A stretch of 64,000 nucleotides of DNA from Candidatus Tidjanibacter faecipullorum (GCA_019116245.1 DXCC01000015.1:1-64000); one strand, 5' to 3'; positions 19,709 through 28,389 are shown, counted from the first letter of the stretch. A program made the numbers and translations. Notes: generated by a model from the sequence alone, not told the origin.

Positions 19709-20161
19709 ATGAGAGTTTTGATCCAACGCGTCGCCCGCGCCTCGGTCACGATTGCCGGGGAACGGGTCTCCGCCATCGGCCCGGGCCTGCTCGTGCTGGT
19801 GGGCATTACCCACGACGACACCGACGAGGACATCGCCTGGCTGACCCGCAAGATCGTCCAGCTGCGCATCTTCAACGACGAGGCGGGCGTCATGAACCGC
19901 GACGTACGTGAAGCGGGCGGCGAAGTACTGGTCGTCAGCCAGTTCACGCTGATGGCCTCCACCCGCAAGGGCAACCGCCCCTCCTACATCCACGCGGCGG
20001 GCGAAGCGATCGCCGTGCCGCTCTACGAACGGCTTACCGCCGCCCTCTCCCAGGCGCTCGGCCGCCCCGTGCCGACCGGCCGTTTCGGGGCCGACATGCA
20101 GGTGGAACTGATCAACGACGGTCCGGTCACCATCTGGATCGACTCCCACAACAAGGAATAA
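19709..20161 (+). CDS. dtd: D-aminoacyl-tRNA deacylase
   Basis: DTD, 150 residues, hydrolyses D-aminoacyl-tRNAs (and Gly-tRNA-Ala) to keep translation homochiral. It starts [15 protein letters not shown], and holds the two active-site motifs SQFTL and the cross-subunit GP pair ([10 protein letters not shown]). Length is standard. Only 22 bases separate it from polA, so they are likely co-transcribed. It is the last host gene before the prophage. Confidence 0.96.
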   Translation: MRVLIQRVARASVTIAGERVSAIGPGLLVLVGITHDDTDEDIAWLTRKIVQLRIFNDEAGVMNRDVREAGGEVLVVSQFTLMASTRKGNRPSYIHAAGEAIAVPLYERLTAALSQALGRPVPTGRFGADMQVELINDGPVTIWIDSHNKE

Positions 20162-20203
20162 CCCCGCCGGGAATGCCGACCTGTTCCGGCCGCACGTATG
20201 CGG

Positions 20204-20231
20204 CGGGCAGGGTGACGCATCCCTGCCCGTT
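20204..20231 (+). terminator. Putative terminator after dtd
   Basis: CGGGCAGGG / CCCTGCCCG flank an 8-nt loop and lead into a short TTT, then TTTTT a little further on. Confidence 0.6.
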
Positions 20232-20281
20232 TCATGCCTTTTTGACCGCTTCCGCAGAGAAATTCTGCCAACCTTTTCCAT

Positions 20282-20286
20282 AACGG
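20282..20286. repeat. Candidate target-site duplication, left copy (AACGG)
   Basis: AACGG lies just outside the left terminal repeat and recurs just outside the right one at 52288-52292. Mu-like phages make 5-bp duplications. The two ends differ by one base in their distance to the repeat, so the exact junction may shift by a base or so. Confidence 0.55.
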
Positions 20287-20288
20287 TA

Positions 20289-20311
20289 TAATCGGAAAAA
20301 CGAAATGTGCA
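20289..20311 (+). repeat. Left terminal inverted repeat of the prophage
   Basis: This 23-base site matches the reverse complement of 52264-52286 at 19 positions, including the block ACGAAATGTGCA (20300-20311). It is the likely terminal transposase-binding site. A weaker second site, GAAAAAACGACA, follows about 45 bases inside. Confidence 0.8.
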
Positions 20312-20369
20312 TCAATATGAATTGCGACGACAAGAGAGATTCTTGAAAAAACGACAAAAACAAGTAACC

Positions 20370-20406
20370 TTAAAGGGCGTCTAAAACAAATTTAGACGCC
20401 CTTTAA
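20370..20406. terminator. Hairpin terminator at the end of the phage late leftward operon
   Basis: A perfect 16-bp stem (TTAAAGGGCGTCTAAA / TTTAGACGCCCTTTAA) with a 5-nt ACAAA loop lies between the last phage gene and the left end. A/T tracts on both sides allow termination in either direction; the late leftward transcript is the natural client. Confidence 0.75.
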
Positions 20407-20463
20407 TTTGGGAAATGCACGCCCTCCTCTTTTACTTTGTCATAAATTAGGGGTGTTATATCC

Positions 20464-20718
20464 TTACAATGACGATTGTGCTTTGAATAACATGATGTCC
20501 GTGTAGTGCGCGGAGTGGTTGATCGTGACGCTTTGCTCGCGGCGTTCGGCATCGGCGAACGGGTTGCAGGAAAATGTCGAGGAAAAACAGATGTAGGACT
20601 GGCCGTCCAGCACCTTCAGCACGTCGAGGTAGTCGCCCAGCTTCCAATAGCTCTCGTAGGCACCCGCCTCCGTCGACTCAGCAGACTCCCTAACGAAGAC
20701 GTGTGCCTGACAATGCAC
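20464..20718 (-). CDS. Small hypothetical phage protein
   Basis: An 84-residue open frame beginning at a GTG, the last gene of the late leftward operon. The composition looks protein-like (WKLGDYLDVLKVLDGQSYI, then a polar end) but no family is recognised. The start is uncertain: an ATG at 20741 opens a different frame (MTDNKITA) that would need a frameshift near 20716-20720 to join this one, so the gene may be frameshifted or simply begin at the GTG. It is followed by the 16-bp hairpin at 20370. Confidence 0.5.
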   Translation of the reverse strand: MHCQAHVFVRESAESTEAGAYESYWKLGDYLDVLKVLDGQSYICFSSTFSCNPFADAERREQSVTINHSAHYTDIMLFKAQSSL

Positions 20719-20768
20719 GCTGTGATTTTGTTGTCAGTCATAATTAAAAAGGATAAATCTCTATTCGT

Positions 20769-21248
20769 TTACCATTGCCAAATACTGTATTGGATGCCGA
20801 GGCCGATGTAAGGCTCGAAGCGGCCCGTGCGCGGCGCGAGGCCGTAGCCTGCCTGGATGCCGATGCCCCAGCGTTGCGGCCGGGCGGCGGCCGTCTCGGT
20901 GACTACCTGTGTCTGCCGGTACAGCTCCATACTCACCAGGCGGGGACGGTAGCCCTCCACCACGGCACGGTAGTCGGCCGTCGCATAGATCTTCTGTTCG
21001 ATCGGCACCACGACCGGCACGCGCAGCGTGTCCGCCGTCAGTACCGTGTCGCAGCGCACCAGCCAGCAGGTGTCCCGCCGGATGACCTCGACCCGCTCCG
21101 GCACAGGCACCCGCACGGTGAGCGTGTCGCGCAGGATCAGCGTGTCGCGGCGCACGGTCTCCGGCGCCCCGCACGGCTTCGTCCACCGGCCGGCAAGGAA
21201 TGCTCCGGCCAGCAGCACGAGCAGCAGCAAGTATCCCCACACTTTCAT
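20769..21248 (-). CDS. Phage membrane-anchored protein (DUF6808-like)
   Basis: A 159-residue protein with an N-terminal membrane segment (residues 4-20, WGYLLLLVLLAGAFLAG), then a polar region rich in repeated RDTL-type steps (RRDTLILRDTLTVRVPV, RRDTCWLVRCDTVL) and a short glycine-rich C-terminus with barrel-like alternation ending SIWQW. Proteins of this layout are common near the lysis/tail-fibre end of Bacteroides phages and are often labelled DUF6808. Function is unknown; a role in the envelope at lysis is possible. Confidence 0.65.
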   Translation of the reverse strand: MKVWGYLLLLVLLAGAFLAGRWTKPCGAPETVRRDTLILRDTLTVRVPVPERVEVIRRDTCWLVRCDTVLTADTLRVPVVVPIEQKIYATADYRAVVEGYRPRLVSMELYRQTQVVTETAAARPQRWGIGIQAGYGLAPRTGRFEPYIGLGIQYSIWQW

Positions 21249-21254
21249 AGGTCG

Positions 21255-21347
21255 TCAGTTGTTGCAGGCGCTCCAGCCGCAGGACGGGCAATGGACGCAG
21301 CCGGATTCATGAATCAGCGGCGAGCCACAGTCAGGACACGTTTCCAT
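21255..21347 (-). CDS. 30-residue zinc-ribbon peptide
   Basis: A very short gene encoding two CxxC pairs: METCPDCGSPL and CVHCPSCGWSAC. Its ATG shares one base with the TGA of the upstream gene (TGATG), which suggests coupled translation. Similar tiny zinc ribbons with a CPxCG...CPxCGxS pattern occur in many tailed phages and resemble the C-terminal knuckle of anaerobic-type ribonucleotide reductases; their role is not known. Confidence 0.6.
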   Translation of the reverse strand: METCPDCGSPLIHESGCVHCPSCGWSACNN

Positions 21348-21577
21348 CACACATGCAGTTTTATGAACGCCACGACGAAGCCAAACAGCACGCCGACGAG
21401 CGTGACGTTTATGTCCTGCCACTCGAACGTGCCTTTGCCCATCCATTTGTCGTAGATAAACTCCTTGCCGAATGCGGTCAGCACGCCGACGACGGGGCCG
21501 AGCCACACAACGAACAGGCTCAATGTGATTGAGATAACGTAGCCGCACAGGAAGTGCAGCAACTTGTCTGTTTTCAT
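21347..21577 (-). CDS. Small phage membrane protein, DUF2279/YfiM-like
   Basis: A 76-residue protein with two or three hydrophobic segments. It begins KTDKLLHFLCGYVISITL and contains AFGKEFIYDKW and a C-terminal helix VTLVGVLFGFVVAF. The spacing of D-K-x-x-H-F, K-E-x-x-D and D-x-x-x-x-x-G resembles the YfiM/DUF2279 family of small envelope proteins. It lies between the tail fibre and the zinc-ribbon peptide. Function unknown. Confidence 0.65.
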   Translation of the reverse strand: MKTDKLLHFLCGYVISITLSLFVVWLGPVVGVLTAFGKEFIYDKWMGKGTFEWQDINVTLVGVLFGFVVAFIKLHV

Positions 21578-21597
21578 ATTCTATTTCTTGATAACAT

Positions 21598-24500
21598 TTA
21601 AACATCCCACGGTTGCGATGCAAGCGGAATCAGAATGGGCATCAGAATGACATCGACGCCGTTGAGCATTAAGTCAACACCCCAATTTATCGATAGACCG
21701 AAATTCCCATTGACTGTAGTAGTGGTGATCGTCGTAGTGTAGATATTTTTTGCATCGCGCGTGCCAGAATCGACCACGATAGCCCCTTTGAAACTCGACC
21801 CCATAATCATACGATCGAATCCGGGAATTGGAATAGACATCCCCGTAACGCCAGCTTGACCGGTTCCGGTAAAAGCCCCCGTCACAAACAGCATGTTGCC
21901 GAACACGGCATGATAGATGGTGGAGTTTGTGCAGGGAATATCTGGTGCCGTTCCTTGCATACCATCCATTTGGGGAACGTGAGGGTATGCAGGAAATTGA
22001 AGGGTGGTTCCTGATTTTGGCACATCTTTATCTCCGATCTTAGCACTTTGAATTGCGCTATCCCAATTTTTCCGTTCCAGATCGGTCAAATGACATTTTT
22101 TGTCATCGACATGCTCCTCCAGCTCCGCCGTCGCCGTCAGGTCGGCCTGCCGCAACAGAACAGCCTCGCGATCAGAATCATACTGACAGGCATAGGCCAA
22201 CAACGCCACACGATCGGCATCCGTCGTAGCGGCAAATCCTTCCGTACAGCAGGAAAGCGCAGCCTCGGCGGGTTTCCCCTCGAAGGGCACATAAGGAACG
22301 TCATTGTGCCGTCCGCTCAGGTCATACCACACGGTCGGAGTGAGCGATGCGGGGATAAGATTGCAGACAATATTCGCGGACTCTACGCTGATGGTAGCAA
22401 CCTCCAAATACGTTCCTCCACCTCGCGTCCGAAGCATGGCCCCATATCCTGCATCCGTTACAAATTGCACCGTCTTTGCGTCGCCAGTGTTGGCGTCAAG
22501 AGTAAGTGCTGGGCGGGAATAACCGCCTTTCATTTCGACTGTCACGGAGGAATCGGCTCTGTACTCGATCGTGAATTTCCACCTGAACGGCTTAGTATTA
22601 AGCGTCGATACATTTAGGAACCCGCAATACGCAGCAGGATTCTGCTCAAATCTTTGGTAATCTTTCGAGAATCCATTTGCCGCTGGTATATTATCTGTTT
22701 CAACAATGTTGGCGTCATTACGATAGAATGTATTTCCGCTCTTGAATGTAGCCGTAGGCCATACCGTGGGCGACTTATACCGCAACACATCCGGCACATG
22801 CCACAGTTCGGGATGGCCGCCGTTCCACGACGCGGCAGCATCTTCGTCCGAAAAGGCGAAGTTGAACAGCTGTGAAGCAAGGACCATACCGGTAAAGACA
22901 TAATCGTCGTTGTGATTCGATCCGATCAGGAACAACACCGGTTTCACATGAGTGCCTTCCGCCGCATCCTGTCCTTCTCCATTCAGATAAACACGACCGC
23001 CTTCGGCTTTAGTTACGGCAACTGCTTCATAGATCGTATTTGGCTTCACTTCCTTAAAAGTATAGCTACTGCCAGCAGCCCGAACGACAATGGAACCATT
23101 CGTAACAGTAATCTGCGACGTGACGTTTGAGGTGCCATCAACACAGATACACTGTGGATTTTGGATATCCTCTCCGGTACGAAAGACAACGCGCACCGTT
23201 CGCTCACCCTCAAAAGCCACATCCTGTTGCGCACAGTAGAATTTGCCATTTCCGGCCTCAACACCGGAAATGCGGGTGCCAAGCACGGCATCGCGCACGG
23301 CGGTCTCCTCCGCAGCATCGGCCTTCTCCTGTGCGTCGTCCGGGGTCTCCTTCGCATTCCAGGCCGAGCGCTCCTCCGAAGTGATGTGCGCCACCGCATC
23401 GCCCGCATGCTCCTCCAGCTCCGCCGTCGCCGTCAGGTCGGCCTGCCGCAACAGGATAGCCGCACGGTCGGCATCGTAACGGCGGGCATAGGCTAACAGT
23501 TCCTCGCGTTCGACATCCGTCAGGGAAGCAATTGCCACCGTATCGGTCACCAGCGTTGCTTCGGCCGGCTGCCCCTCGGATGGAACATACGGCACATCAT
23601 TCCCCTGTCCGCTCAGGTCATACCACACAGTGGGCGTCAGCGAGGCAGGAGACAGATCAAGCATACACCGTGCGCCCTCGGCGCCGTTCCGATACTTGTC
23701 CGGCACACTCCACAATTCGGGATGACCGTTATTCCACGCCTCTGCAAGTTGTTCCTCGGTCATGGCGAAGTCGAAACGACGACAGGATATCAACTCTCCA
23801 TCGAACACACCACCTAATACTATGCCGTCATAATCACGTCCACCACCAGCATCTTGAAGCAAACTGGCCTTTCCGTTGATATTAAAATGGCACTCATACT
23901 CAGTTCCGTTGTCTCGACACGATACAGCCATAAAATATATATGATCTTGCTGAGCTACGATTGTTCCCGTTATTGGGATATCAATATTATTAACGTGACA
24001 ACGCAAAAGGCCATTTATTGCAATACCACAAGACGATCCAAACTTATCAGGAAACGATAAGTTCTCATAATAAATGAATTGATCGCGTGTAGTCTTGCGG
24101 GTTTTGAAACACACCAGTACGGTACTATTCATATGGGAAGGAAATATCCCATTGTCTAACAAAGAGAAGGTTCCGTTTCCCATCTCAACGCCTGTAATAC
24201 GTGTGCCGAGCACGGCATCGCGCACGGCCGTCTCCTCCGCGGCGTCAGCCTTAGCCTGCGCACCGGACGGGGTCTCCTTTGCATTCCAGACAGAGCGCTC
24301 GGCATCGGTAATGAAACGGTGCGAGCTATCCTGCACCGCATCCGTAAAGTGTACCCCGCCCTTGGTGTCGATCGTCAGAAAACTGCCCTCCGAAGGCTTC
24401 ACCGCCGTGGCCGTAGCCCGGTAGTCGTAGGCAATGGGATGCACCTTGCCGTCGTCGTACACGTCGGTCACCGTCTCGGCTTCCGGCACCAGGTACACCG

Positions 24501-24762
24501 GCAGAGGCGTGCCTGACACGCCAGCAAAAGGCATCGCCATCACGCGACGCACGCCGTCGGCATCTTCGGCTTCGAGCGCCACGAGGCCCGCCGCCACATT
24601 GTAGCTGTTGTCACCGGCCGCCGCCACAGCGCAGCCTTCGATGATGCAGGGGCCGTGCTCCGCGAAGAAAGCATCCAGCACCTTCATCGGTTCGGATTGG
24701 AGTTCCACGAGGTCGTCGCCCGCCCACCGGCGCACGCCGACCGTTTGAGTGTGTCGTTTCAT
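21598..24762 (-). CDS. Tail fibre protein with repeated modules
   Basis: A 1054-residue protein at the distal end of the tail operon, the expected receptor-binding fibre. After a head region (about residues 1-150) two similar modules follow, each with an H-x-T-x-x-E-R-x-x-W-N-x-K step, a KADAAEETAVRDAVLGTRI helix and a LamG-like stretch with NGGHPELW and SLTPTVWYDLSG. A third partial module has CHLTDLERKNWDSA. The C-terminal 180 residues are different and probably form the tip. At DNA level the modules share long near-identical direct repeats, for example around 22110-22160 and 23405-23455. No fibre chaperone is evident. Confidence 0.85.
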   Translation of the reverse strand: MKRHTQTVGVRRWAGDDLVELQSEPMKVLDAFFAEHGPCIIEGCAVAAAGDNSYNVAAGLVALEAEDADGVRRVMAMPFAGVSGTPLPVYLVPEAETVTDVYDDGKVHPIAYDYRATATAVKPSEGSFLTIDTKGGVHFTDAVQDSSHRFITDAERSVWNAKETPSGAQAKADAAEETAVRDAVLGTRITGVEMGNGTFSLLDNGIFPSHMNSTVLVCFKTRKTTRDQFIYYENLSFPDKFGSSCGIAINGLLRCHVNNIDIPITGTIVAQQDHIYFMAVSCRDNGTEYECHFNINGKASLLQDAGGGRDYDGIVLGGVFDGELISCRRFDFAMTEEQLAEAWNNGHPELWSVPDKYRNGAEGARCMLDLSPASLTPTVWYDLSGQGNDVPYVPSEGQPAEATLVTDTVAIASLTDVEREELLAYARRYDADRAAILLRQADLTATAELEEHAGDAVAHITSEERSAWNAKETPDDAQEKADAAEETAVRDAVLGTRISGVEAGNGKFYCAQQDVAFEGERTVRVVFRTGEDIQNPQCICVDGTSNVTSQITVTNGSIVVRAAGSSYTFKEVKPNTIYEAVAVTKAEGGRVYLNGEGQDAAEGTHVKPVLFLIGSNHNDDYVFTGMVLASQLFNFAFSDEDAAASWNGGHPELWHVPDVLRYKSPTVWPTATFKSGNTFYRNDANIVETDNIPAANGFSKDYQRFEQNPAAYCGFLNVSTLNTKPFRWKFTIEYRADSSVTVEMKGGYSRPALTLDANTGDAKTVQFVTDAGYGAMLRTRGGGTYLEVATISVESANIVCNLIPASLTPTVWYDLSGRHNDVPYVPFEGKPAEAALSCCTEGFAATTDADRVALLAYACQYDSDREAVLLRQADLTATAELEEHVDDKKCHLTDLERKNWDSAIQSAKIGDKDVPKSGTTLQFPAYPHVPQMDGMQGTAPDIPCTNSTIYHAVFGNMLFVTGAFTGTGQAGVTGMSIPIPGFDRMIMGSSFKGAIVVDSGTRDAKNIYTTTITTTTVNGNFGLSINWGVDLMLNGVDVILMPILIPLASQPWDV

Positions 24763-24770
24763 GAGTTGTG

Positions 24771-25253
24771 TTATCGCTGAATGATTCTGTATGTCACGAG
24801 AGCCTGTTTGAAGCGCTCGATGTCGGCTCGTACGGCCTCCGCGTCGATCCCCTCGGGAATATAGACCACGAAGTCTGCGTCACCGAAATGATCGCGGATC
24901 TCACCGCGTAAGGGCAACGAGGCACATTGCTCTTCACCTCGCAGTCCGACAACGAGGCGCAGGGTATCACCTTCCTCTCGCAGGGCGACAGGGGGCATGC
25001 CATTATCGAATGTGACTATCTGGATAGAAAATGGCTCGCCATACTTTGTCCGTAGATAACCTTCCAATACTTTGACCTGTCCCGTGACATTAACCAGCAT
25101 GCGGGTCAAGTCTCGCCACGCCTCGAACTCGGCAAATCGTCCGGCCAGCGGAGTTATCAAACCGCGGAGCCACCACAAACGTACGGGCTGGCGTTTGTGA
25201 TTGGGCAGCAATTGCCGGATGAGGTTGCGGTAATCGATGCGGAGCGTCATCAT
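24771..25253 (-). CDS. Phage tail protein, gpI/gp48-like
   Basis: A 160-residue protein between the baseplate J-like protein and the tail fibre, where Mu has gp48 (P2 gpI). It starts with basic MTLRIDYRNLIRQLLPNHKR, contains a WRDLTRMLVNVTGQVKVLEG segment, and ends IERFKQALVTYRIIQR. Sequence similarity to Mu gp48 is not obvious, so the call rests on place, size and overlap with the upstream gene (4 bases). Confidence 0.6.
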   Translation of the reverse strand: MMTLRIDYRNLIRQLLPNHKRQPVRLWWLRGLITPLAGRFAEFEAWRDLTRMLVNVTGQVKVLEGYLRTKYGEPFSIQIVTFDNGMPPVALREEGDTLRLVVGLRGEEQCASLPLRGEIRDHFGDADFVVYIPEGIDAEAVRADIERFKQALVTYRIIQR

Positions 25254-26056
25254 GATCGAGAGGCTTTAATGGAAGTGAATGTGAGAGAACAGTCGTCCGT
25301 GTAATCAAAGTATCCGGCATCAAGTTCATCGGCCACGCCAACGGGTGCGAACTCCTCCATACCGGCACTTTTACGCTCCATGCTTTTCAGATCAACCGTC
25401 ACGACCCCGTCGGGAGTCATGGCGGCGGCAATGAATTTCTGCCGGTAGAGCGTTGAATTGAAGTCGCGTTCAGAACGAAAGGCATCGAGTGCATCCAAGA
25501 CACGATCGCGCACGGTTGTCACCGGCACGGCCGGATCGTAGAACACCTCCAGTTCATAGCGCACCTGATCGGCGTTAGTCGATACGGTGGTGGTTTCAAT
25601 ACCGGCAAACTTGATAGCGTCAATGTAGCCGGTGAAATTGTGGAGTTCGTCGGACGAGAGAGGAACGATGCGATTTTGGGCATCGCGCTTAGCTACCTTG
25701 ATGCTGAGTTTCTCTTTTGTCTCGGTCACGGCCACCACGTCGATGATGCGTGCGGCGGGATCATCCACGGCATAGTACAGTTGTGCCGTGCGATCATCGA
25801 ATAGGAGCTCATGGCCGTTCTGGAACCGATAGCATTGCTCTACATACCAGCGTACCGTACCAGGAGTGATCTTGTCGGCCACCTCGTCCATCTCTGTACG
25901 GAAGCGATCGAGAATCACCTCGAAAAGGTGGATGGCGGTAGCCACCACCCATGTCCAAAGCCGCCATTCGGCCGTGGCCGACGGCGAAAGGTCCGCTCGT
26001 TCGGCCGAGAGGGCATCGGTCATGCCCTGTTGTATTTCGTTGATGGTTCGTGCCAT
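25250..26056 (-). CDS. Baseplate protein, gpJ/gp47-like
   Basis: A 268-residue protein in the slot of the Mu baseplate wedge gene gp47. It has a helical N-terminus (TINEIQQGMTDALSAERADL) and the phrase VTTVRDRVLDALDAFRSERDFNSTLYRQKFIAAA, matching the layout of baseplate J proteins, in which the C-terminal part packs next to gpI. Only the general layout supports the call, not a close match. It overlaps the next gene by 4 bases. Confidence 0.65.
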   Translation of the reverse strand: MARTINEIQQGMTDALSAERADLSPSATAEWRLWTWVVATAIHLFEVILDRFRTEMDEVADKITPGTVRWYVEQCYRFQNGHELLFDDRTAQLYYAVDDPAARIIDVVAVTETKEKLSIKVAKRDAQNRIVPLSSDELHNFTGYIDAIKFAGIETTTVSTNADQVRYELEVFYDPAVPVTTVRDRVLDALDAFRSERDFNSTLYRQKFIAAAMTPDGVVTVDLKSMERKSAGMEEFAPVGVADELDAGYFDYTDDCSLTFTSIKASRS

Positions 26057-26068
26057 TGTGTAAGCGTA

Positions 26069-26356
26069 TTACAGATCAAACGTATTGATTTCCCGTCCAC
26101 GAAGTTCGCGAGTTACGGATTGACGCAACAAGGGGCTGTCTGTATCGACGGCCACGCACTGCCCGGCTGCCAAAGCCACGTCAATGAAGAATGCCTTGGC
26201 CGAGAGCGGGTCAATCCCCATCGCAATCAGAGCGGCAGGATCGTTGCGCAGGTCTGGATTGTCAGCGAGGAGCTTGCCAACGGCTTCTGCGTTACCGTAA
26301 TGCTTGACGGCAATATCCATAAGCGTCTGATTGGGGGTTGTTTCAATGTTTTTCAT
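26069..26356 (-). CDS. Tail protein with LysM-like repeat (gpX-like)
   Basis: A 95-residue protein. The segment NQTLMDIAVKHYGNAEAVGKLLADNPDL has the shape of a LysM repeat, as found in the small tail protein gpX of P2-like phages. The ATG at 26356 (MKNIETTPN) is chosen; it overlaps the stop region of the upstream gene by 14 bases, and an upstream start would overlap more. In contractile phages this protein helps assemble the baseplate hub. Confidence 0.7.
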   Translation of the reverse strand: MKNIETTPNQTLMDIAVKHYGNAEAVGKLLADNPDLRNDPAALIAMGIDPLSAKAFFIDVALAAGQCVAVDTDSPLLRQSVTRELRGREINTFDL

Positions 26357-26645
26357 ATCCTCCTTCAATGATGAGTGCCCCTGCGGCATCGAACGTCACC
26401 TCGGTAACGACGATCCCATCAGCCTGCATCTGTTTGCGCACATTGCGCAGGAACTGCTCTGTGTCGTCTTGTATGCTGTCCACAGCAGCGACCCCGACGG
26501 TGGGGTGTTCGGCGAAGTCGCCCGGCGCGGCCAACAGAATGTCGCGTTTATGTTGGCCCGTGACGCGCTCAGTGGTCGCTATGCTCAGGTCGCCTTCGAA
26601 GAAGTCGAGATCTCCGTCTGCCGTTTGCAAAATGTCGCGTATCAT
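26343..26645 (-). CDS. Baseplate protein, gpW/gp46-like
   Basis: A 100-residue protein in the place of Mu gp46 (T4 gp25/P2 gpW class). It begins RDILQTADGDLDFFEGDLSI, and contains QHKRDILLAAPGDFAEHPTVG followed by an IQDDTEQFLRNVRKQMQADG helix, a pattern seen in Bacteroidetes Mu-like phages. It is thought to join the baseplate wedge to the hub. Confidence 0.72.
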   Translation of the reverse strand: MIRDILQTADGDLDFFEGDLSIATTERVTGQHKRDILLAAPGDFAEHPTVGVAAVDSIQDDTEQFLRNVRKQMQADGIVVTEVTFDAAGALIIEGGYEKH

Positions 26646-26652
26646 GGCGGTG

Positions 26653-26877
26653 TCAGTTGATTGTACATCCGAAAGTGCCGGTCACGGGGCCGCCCGTCGG
26701 CGGAGCGATCAGTCCTGTCGTGTAGGTTATCGTGGCCGATTTGATGGCGGAGATCACCGCGTCTGCCAGTTTGTCGGCCACCTTATCCAAAGCCGCCTCC
26801 CGATCCTCTTCCTGTTCCATTACCGTAGTGAATGCGGTTTTGACGGCCGCCTTCACCGTTGCTTTTACAAGAGCCAT
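26653..26877 (-). CDS. Small hypothetical phage protein
   Basis: A 74-residue protein rich in alanine, lysine and valine in its first half (VKATVKAAVKTAFTTVMEQ) and ending TGGPVTGTFGCTIN. It abuts both neighbours (0 and 7 bases) inside the baseplate operon, which supports a real gene. No family is recognised; a small baseplate or spike accessory is possible. Confidence 0.6.
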   Translation of the reverse strand: MALVKATVKAAVKTAFTTVMEQEEDREAALDKVADKLADAVISAIKSATITYTTGLIAPPTGGPVTGTFGCTIN

Positions 26878-27432
26878 TTATTCCTCCAAAAACTGCGTTA
26901 AATCCTCTTTTATCTTCATGAAATCGGCTGCGTTTACGGGAGTTCCCGAAGGTCCTACGCCCGTGGTGACGGTCAGTTTGCAAATCGCATCGATGAGCTT
27001 TTCGAGCGTTTTGCGCAATCCGGCATCACCTCGGTTGACGGCAAATCCCGACGGCGTGGCGTGGAACGTCGTCTCCGCCGCTCGTACCGTGAGCCCATCG
27101 GCCGAGAAAACCGCCTCGGCTTCGTCTCCGACCGAAAAGCGAACCGCATCGGCTTCGGAAGTCATGGCCACGTAGAGCTCGTTGCTGTCGCCGATGCGTG
27201 CCACCAGCACGACGCTTCCCGTCGCCGGGACGATCCATCCGCCGCGGCTGTCAGCCGATGCCACAGCATGCAACAAAACGTCGTGGTAGGCGACACCTCC
27301 AGCCTCGACAGTACAGGTGCGCAGGTCGGTATCCACCTCCCGCACGGTAGCAGGGAAACACCCGCCACCCGGCATGCGCCCCATGGCAGCCAATCGCCGA
27401 CGGAGCTCCAATATATCGCGACCGGTACTCAT
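26878..27432 (-). CDS. Baseplate spike protein, gpV/gp45-like
   Basis: A 184-residue protein in the slot of Mu gp45, the membrane-piercing spike. The middle has an OB-fold-like pattern (TVREVDTDLRTCTVEAGG, then GGWIVPATGSVVLVARIGDSNELYVAM) and glycine-rich beta strands follow. The overlap of 4 bases with the hub gene upstream fits the gp44-gp45 pair. The C-terminal 50 residues are helical rather than a spike tip, so the tip may be separate. Confidence 0.7.
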   Translation of the reverse strand: MSTGRDILELRRRLAAMGRMPGGGCFPATVREVDTDLRTCTVEAGGVAYHDVLLHAVASADSRGGWIVPATGSVVLVARIGDSNELYVAMTSEADAVRFSVGDEAEAVFSADGLTVRAAETTFHATPSGFAVNRGDAGLRKTLEKLIDAICKLTVTTGVGPSGTPVNAADFMKIKEDLTQFLEE

Positions 27433-28385
27433 ATGGCCGTTCCGATTTCCACCTTGCGGCGACCACCTCCATTACCGAAGGTTGTCTCTACGGAGGTGAT
27501 GTAATACCTGCCAGAGCGGACAGCATACACGGGGTCGATGATCTCGGCTACCATAGCCGGTGCTGCGTAAGGTTCCAGAAAAGTGGTGATACAGCCATCG
27601 TACCCGTCGGCAGTTTCGCGTTCCAGCTCGTTCTGTGCCAGCACGGCCAGCTCTTCAATATCTTCCACATCATAGAAATAGAGCGTGCGGCCGGTGCCAC
27701 CATCTGGCCCTTTTTTTGCCTCGATCTGTGTGCCATCTTTCTTGAAGCACACAGCTTTAATCTGTACTTTCATACTGCTCCGATCCAGATACTGCAGGTC
27801 ATCATCGTTGATGACATTGCGCCGCAATTCATATTTGACCACATCACCTGTAACCTTTTCCGGACGACAGGCATAAACCCGCCCGTTGAGGTCAAAAAAC
27901 ACCGAAAGCCCATAGCGTTTGGTGAGGTCTGCCAAGACAGAGGAAACCGGTTTGTCCGGCACGGCGTAATTTCGCAGGGTGAGGGTTTCGGCATACCCCA
28001 CCGTGAGGCCACAGCGTTGCAGCAGGTCGGCAAGGGTTACGGTTCCGCTGTTGGTGATGTTGCGGCGTCGGCACTGCCACAGCTCGTCCTCGCAGACGAT
28101 CTCCAGTGGGGTGGCGAGGTTGAGCGCCTTCACATAGCCACGGAACTCGGTGAAAAGACGACCATTGTAGCCGAGACGAATCTCGACGGGGTCACCTACA
28201 GCTACCGCCTGAGCGGTTTCCACACGTGTGACAGCCTTTCCGTCGGTCTGTCGAAGTATGGAAGTAACGGGCAGTTTGATTATGGCTGTTGCACCGAGCT
28301 GATAGACAGATCGTCGTACGGAGACATCATTAACTGCCGAAAAGCGTTTGTCGCCAATCTTGATATCACAGCAGAGAACGAACAT
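27429..28385 (-). CDS. Baseplate hub protein, gpD/gp44-like
   Basis: A 318-residue protein matching the late control D/gp44 class: ITSVETTFGNGGGRRKVEIGTA at the end, VGDPVEIRLGYNGRLFTEFRGYVK in the first third, and a middle domain VTLADLLQRCGLTVGYAETLTL typical of hub proteins that form a trimeric ring around the spike. A start at MFVLCCDIKIG (28385) is used; it lies 4 bases after the next upstream gene. Confidence 0.78.
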   Translation of the reverse strand: MFVLCCDIKIGDKRFSAVNDVSVRRSVYQLGATAIIKLPVTSILRQTDGKAVTRVETAQAVAVGDPVEIRLGYNGRLFTEFRGYVKALNLATPLEIVCEDELWQCRRRNITNSGTVTLADLLQRCGLTVGYAETLTLRNYAVPDKPVSSVLADLTKRYGLSVFFDLNGRVYACRPEKVTGDVVKYELRRNVINDDDLQYLDRSSMKVQIKAVCFKKDGTQIEAKKGPDGGTGRTLYFYDVEDIEELAVLAQNELERETADGYDGCITTFLEPYAAPAMVAEIIDPVYAVRSGRYYITSVETTFGNGGGRRKVEIGTAI

Positions 28386-28389
28386 GATT

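Noticed and set aside
21598-24762. Invertible tail-fibre segment like Mu G
   Set aside because: The fibre repeats are direct, not inverted, and no Gin-like recombinase gene is present.
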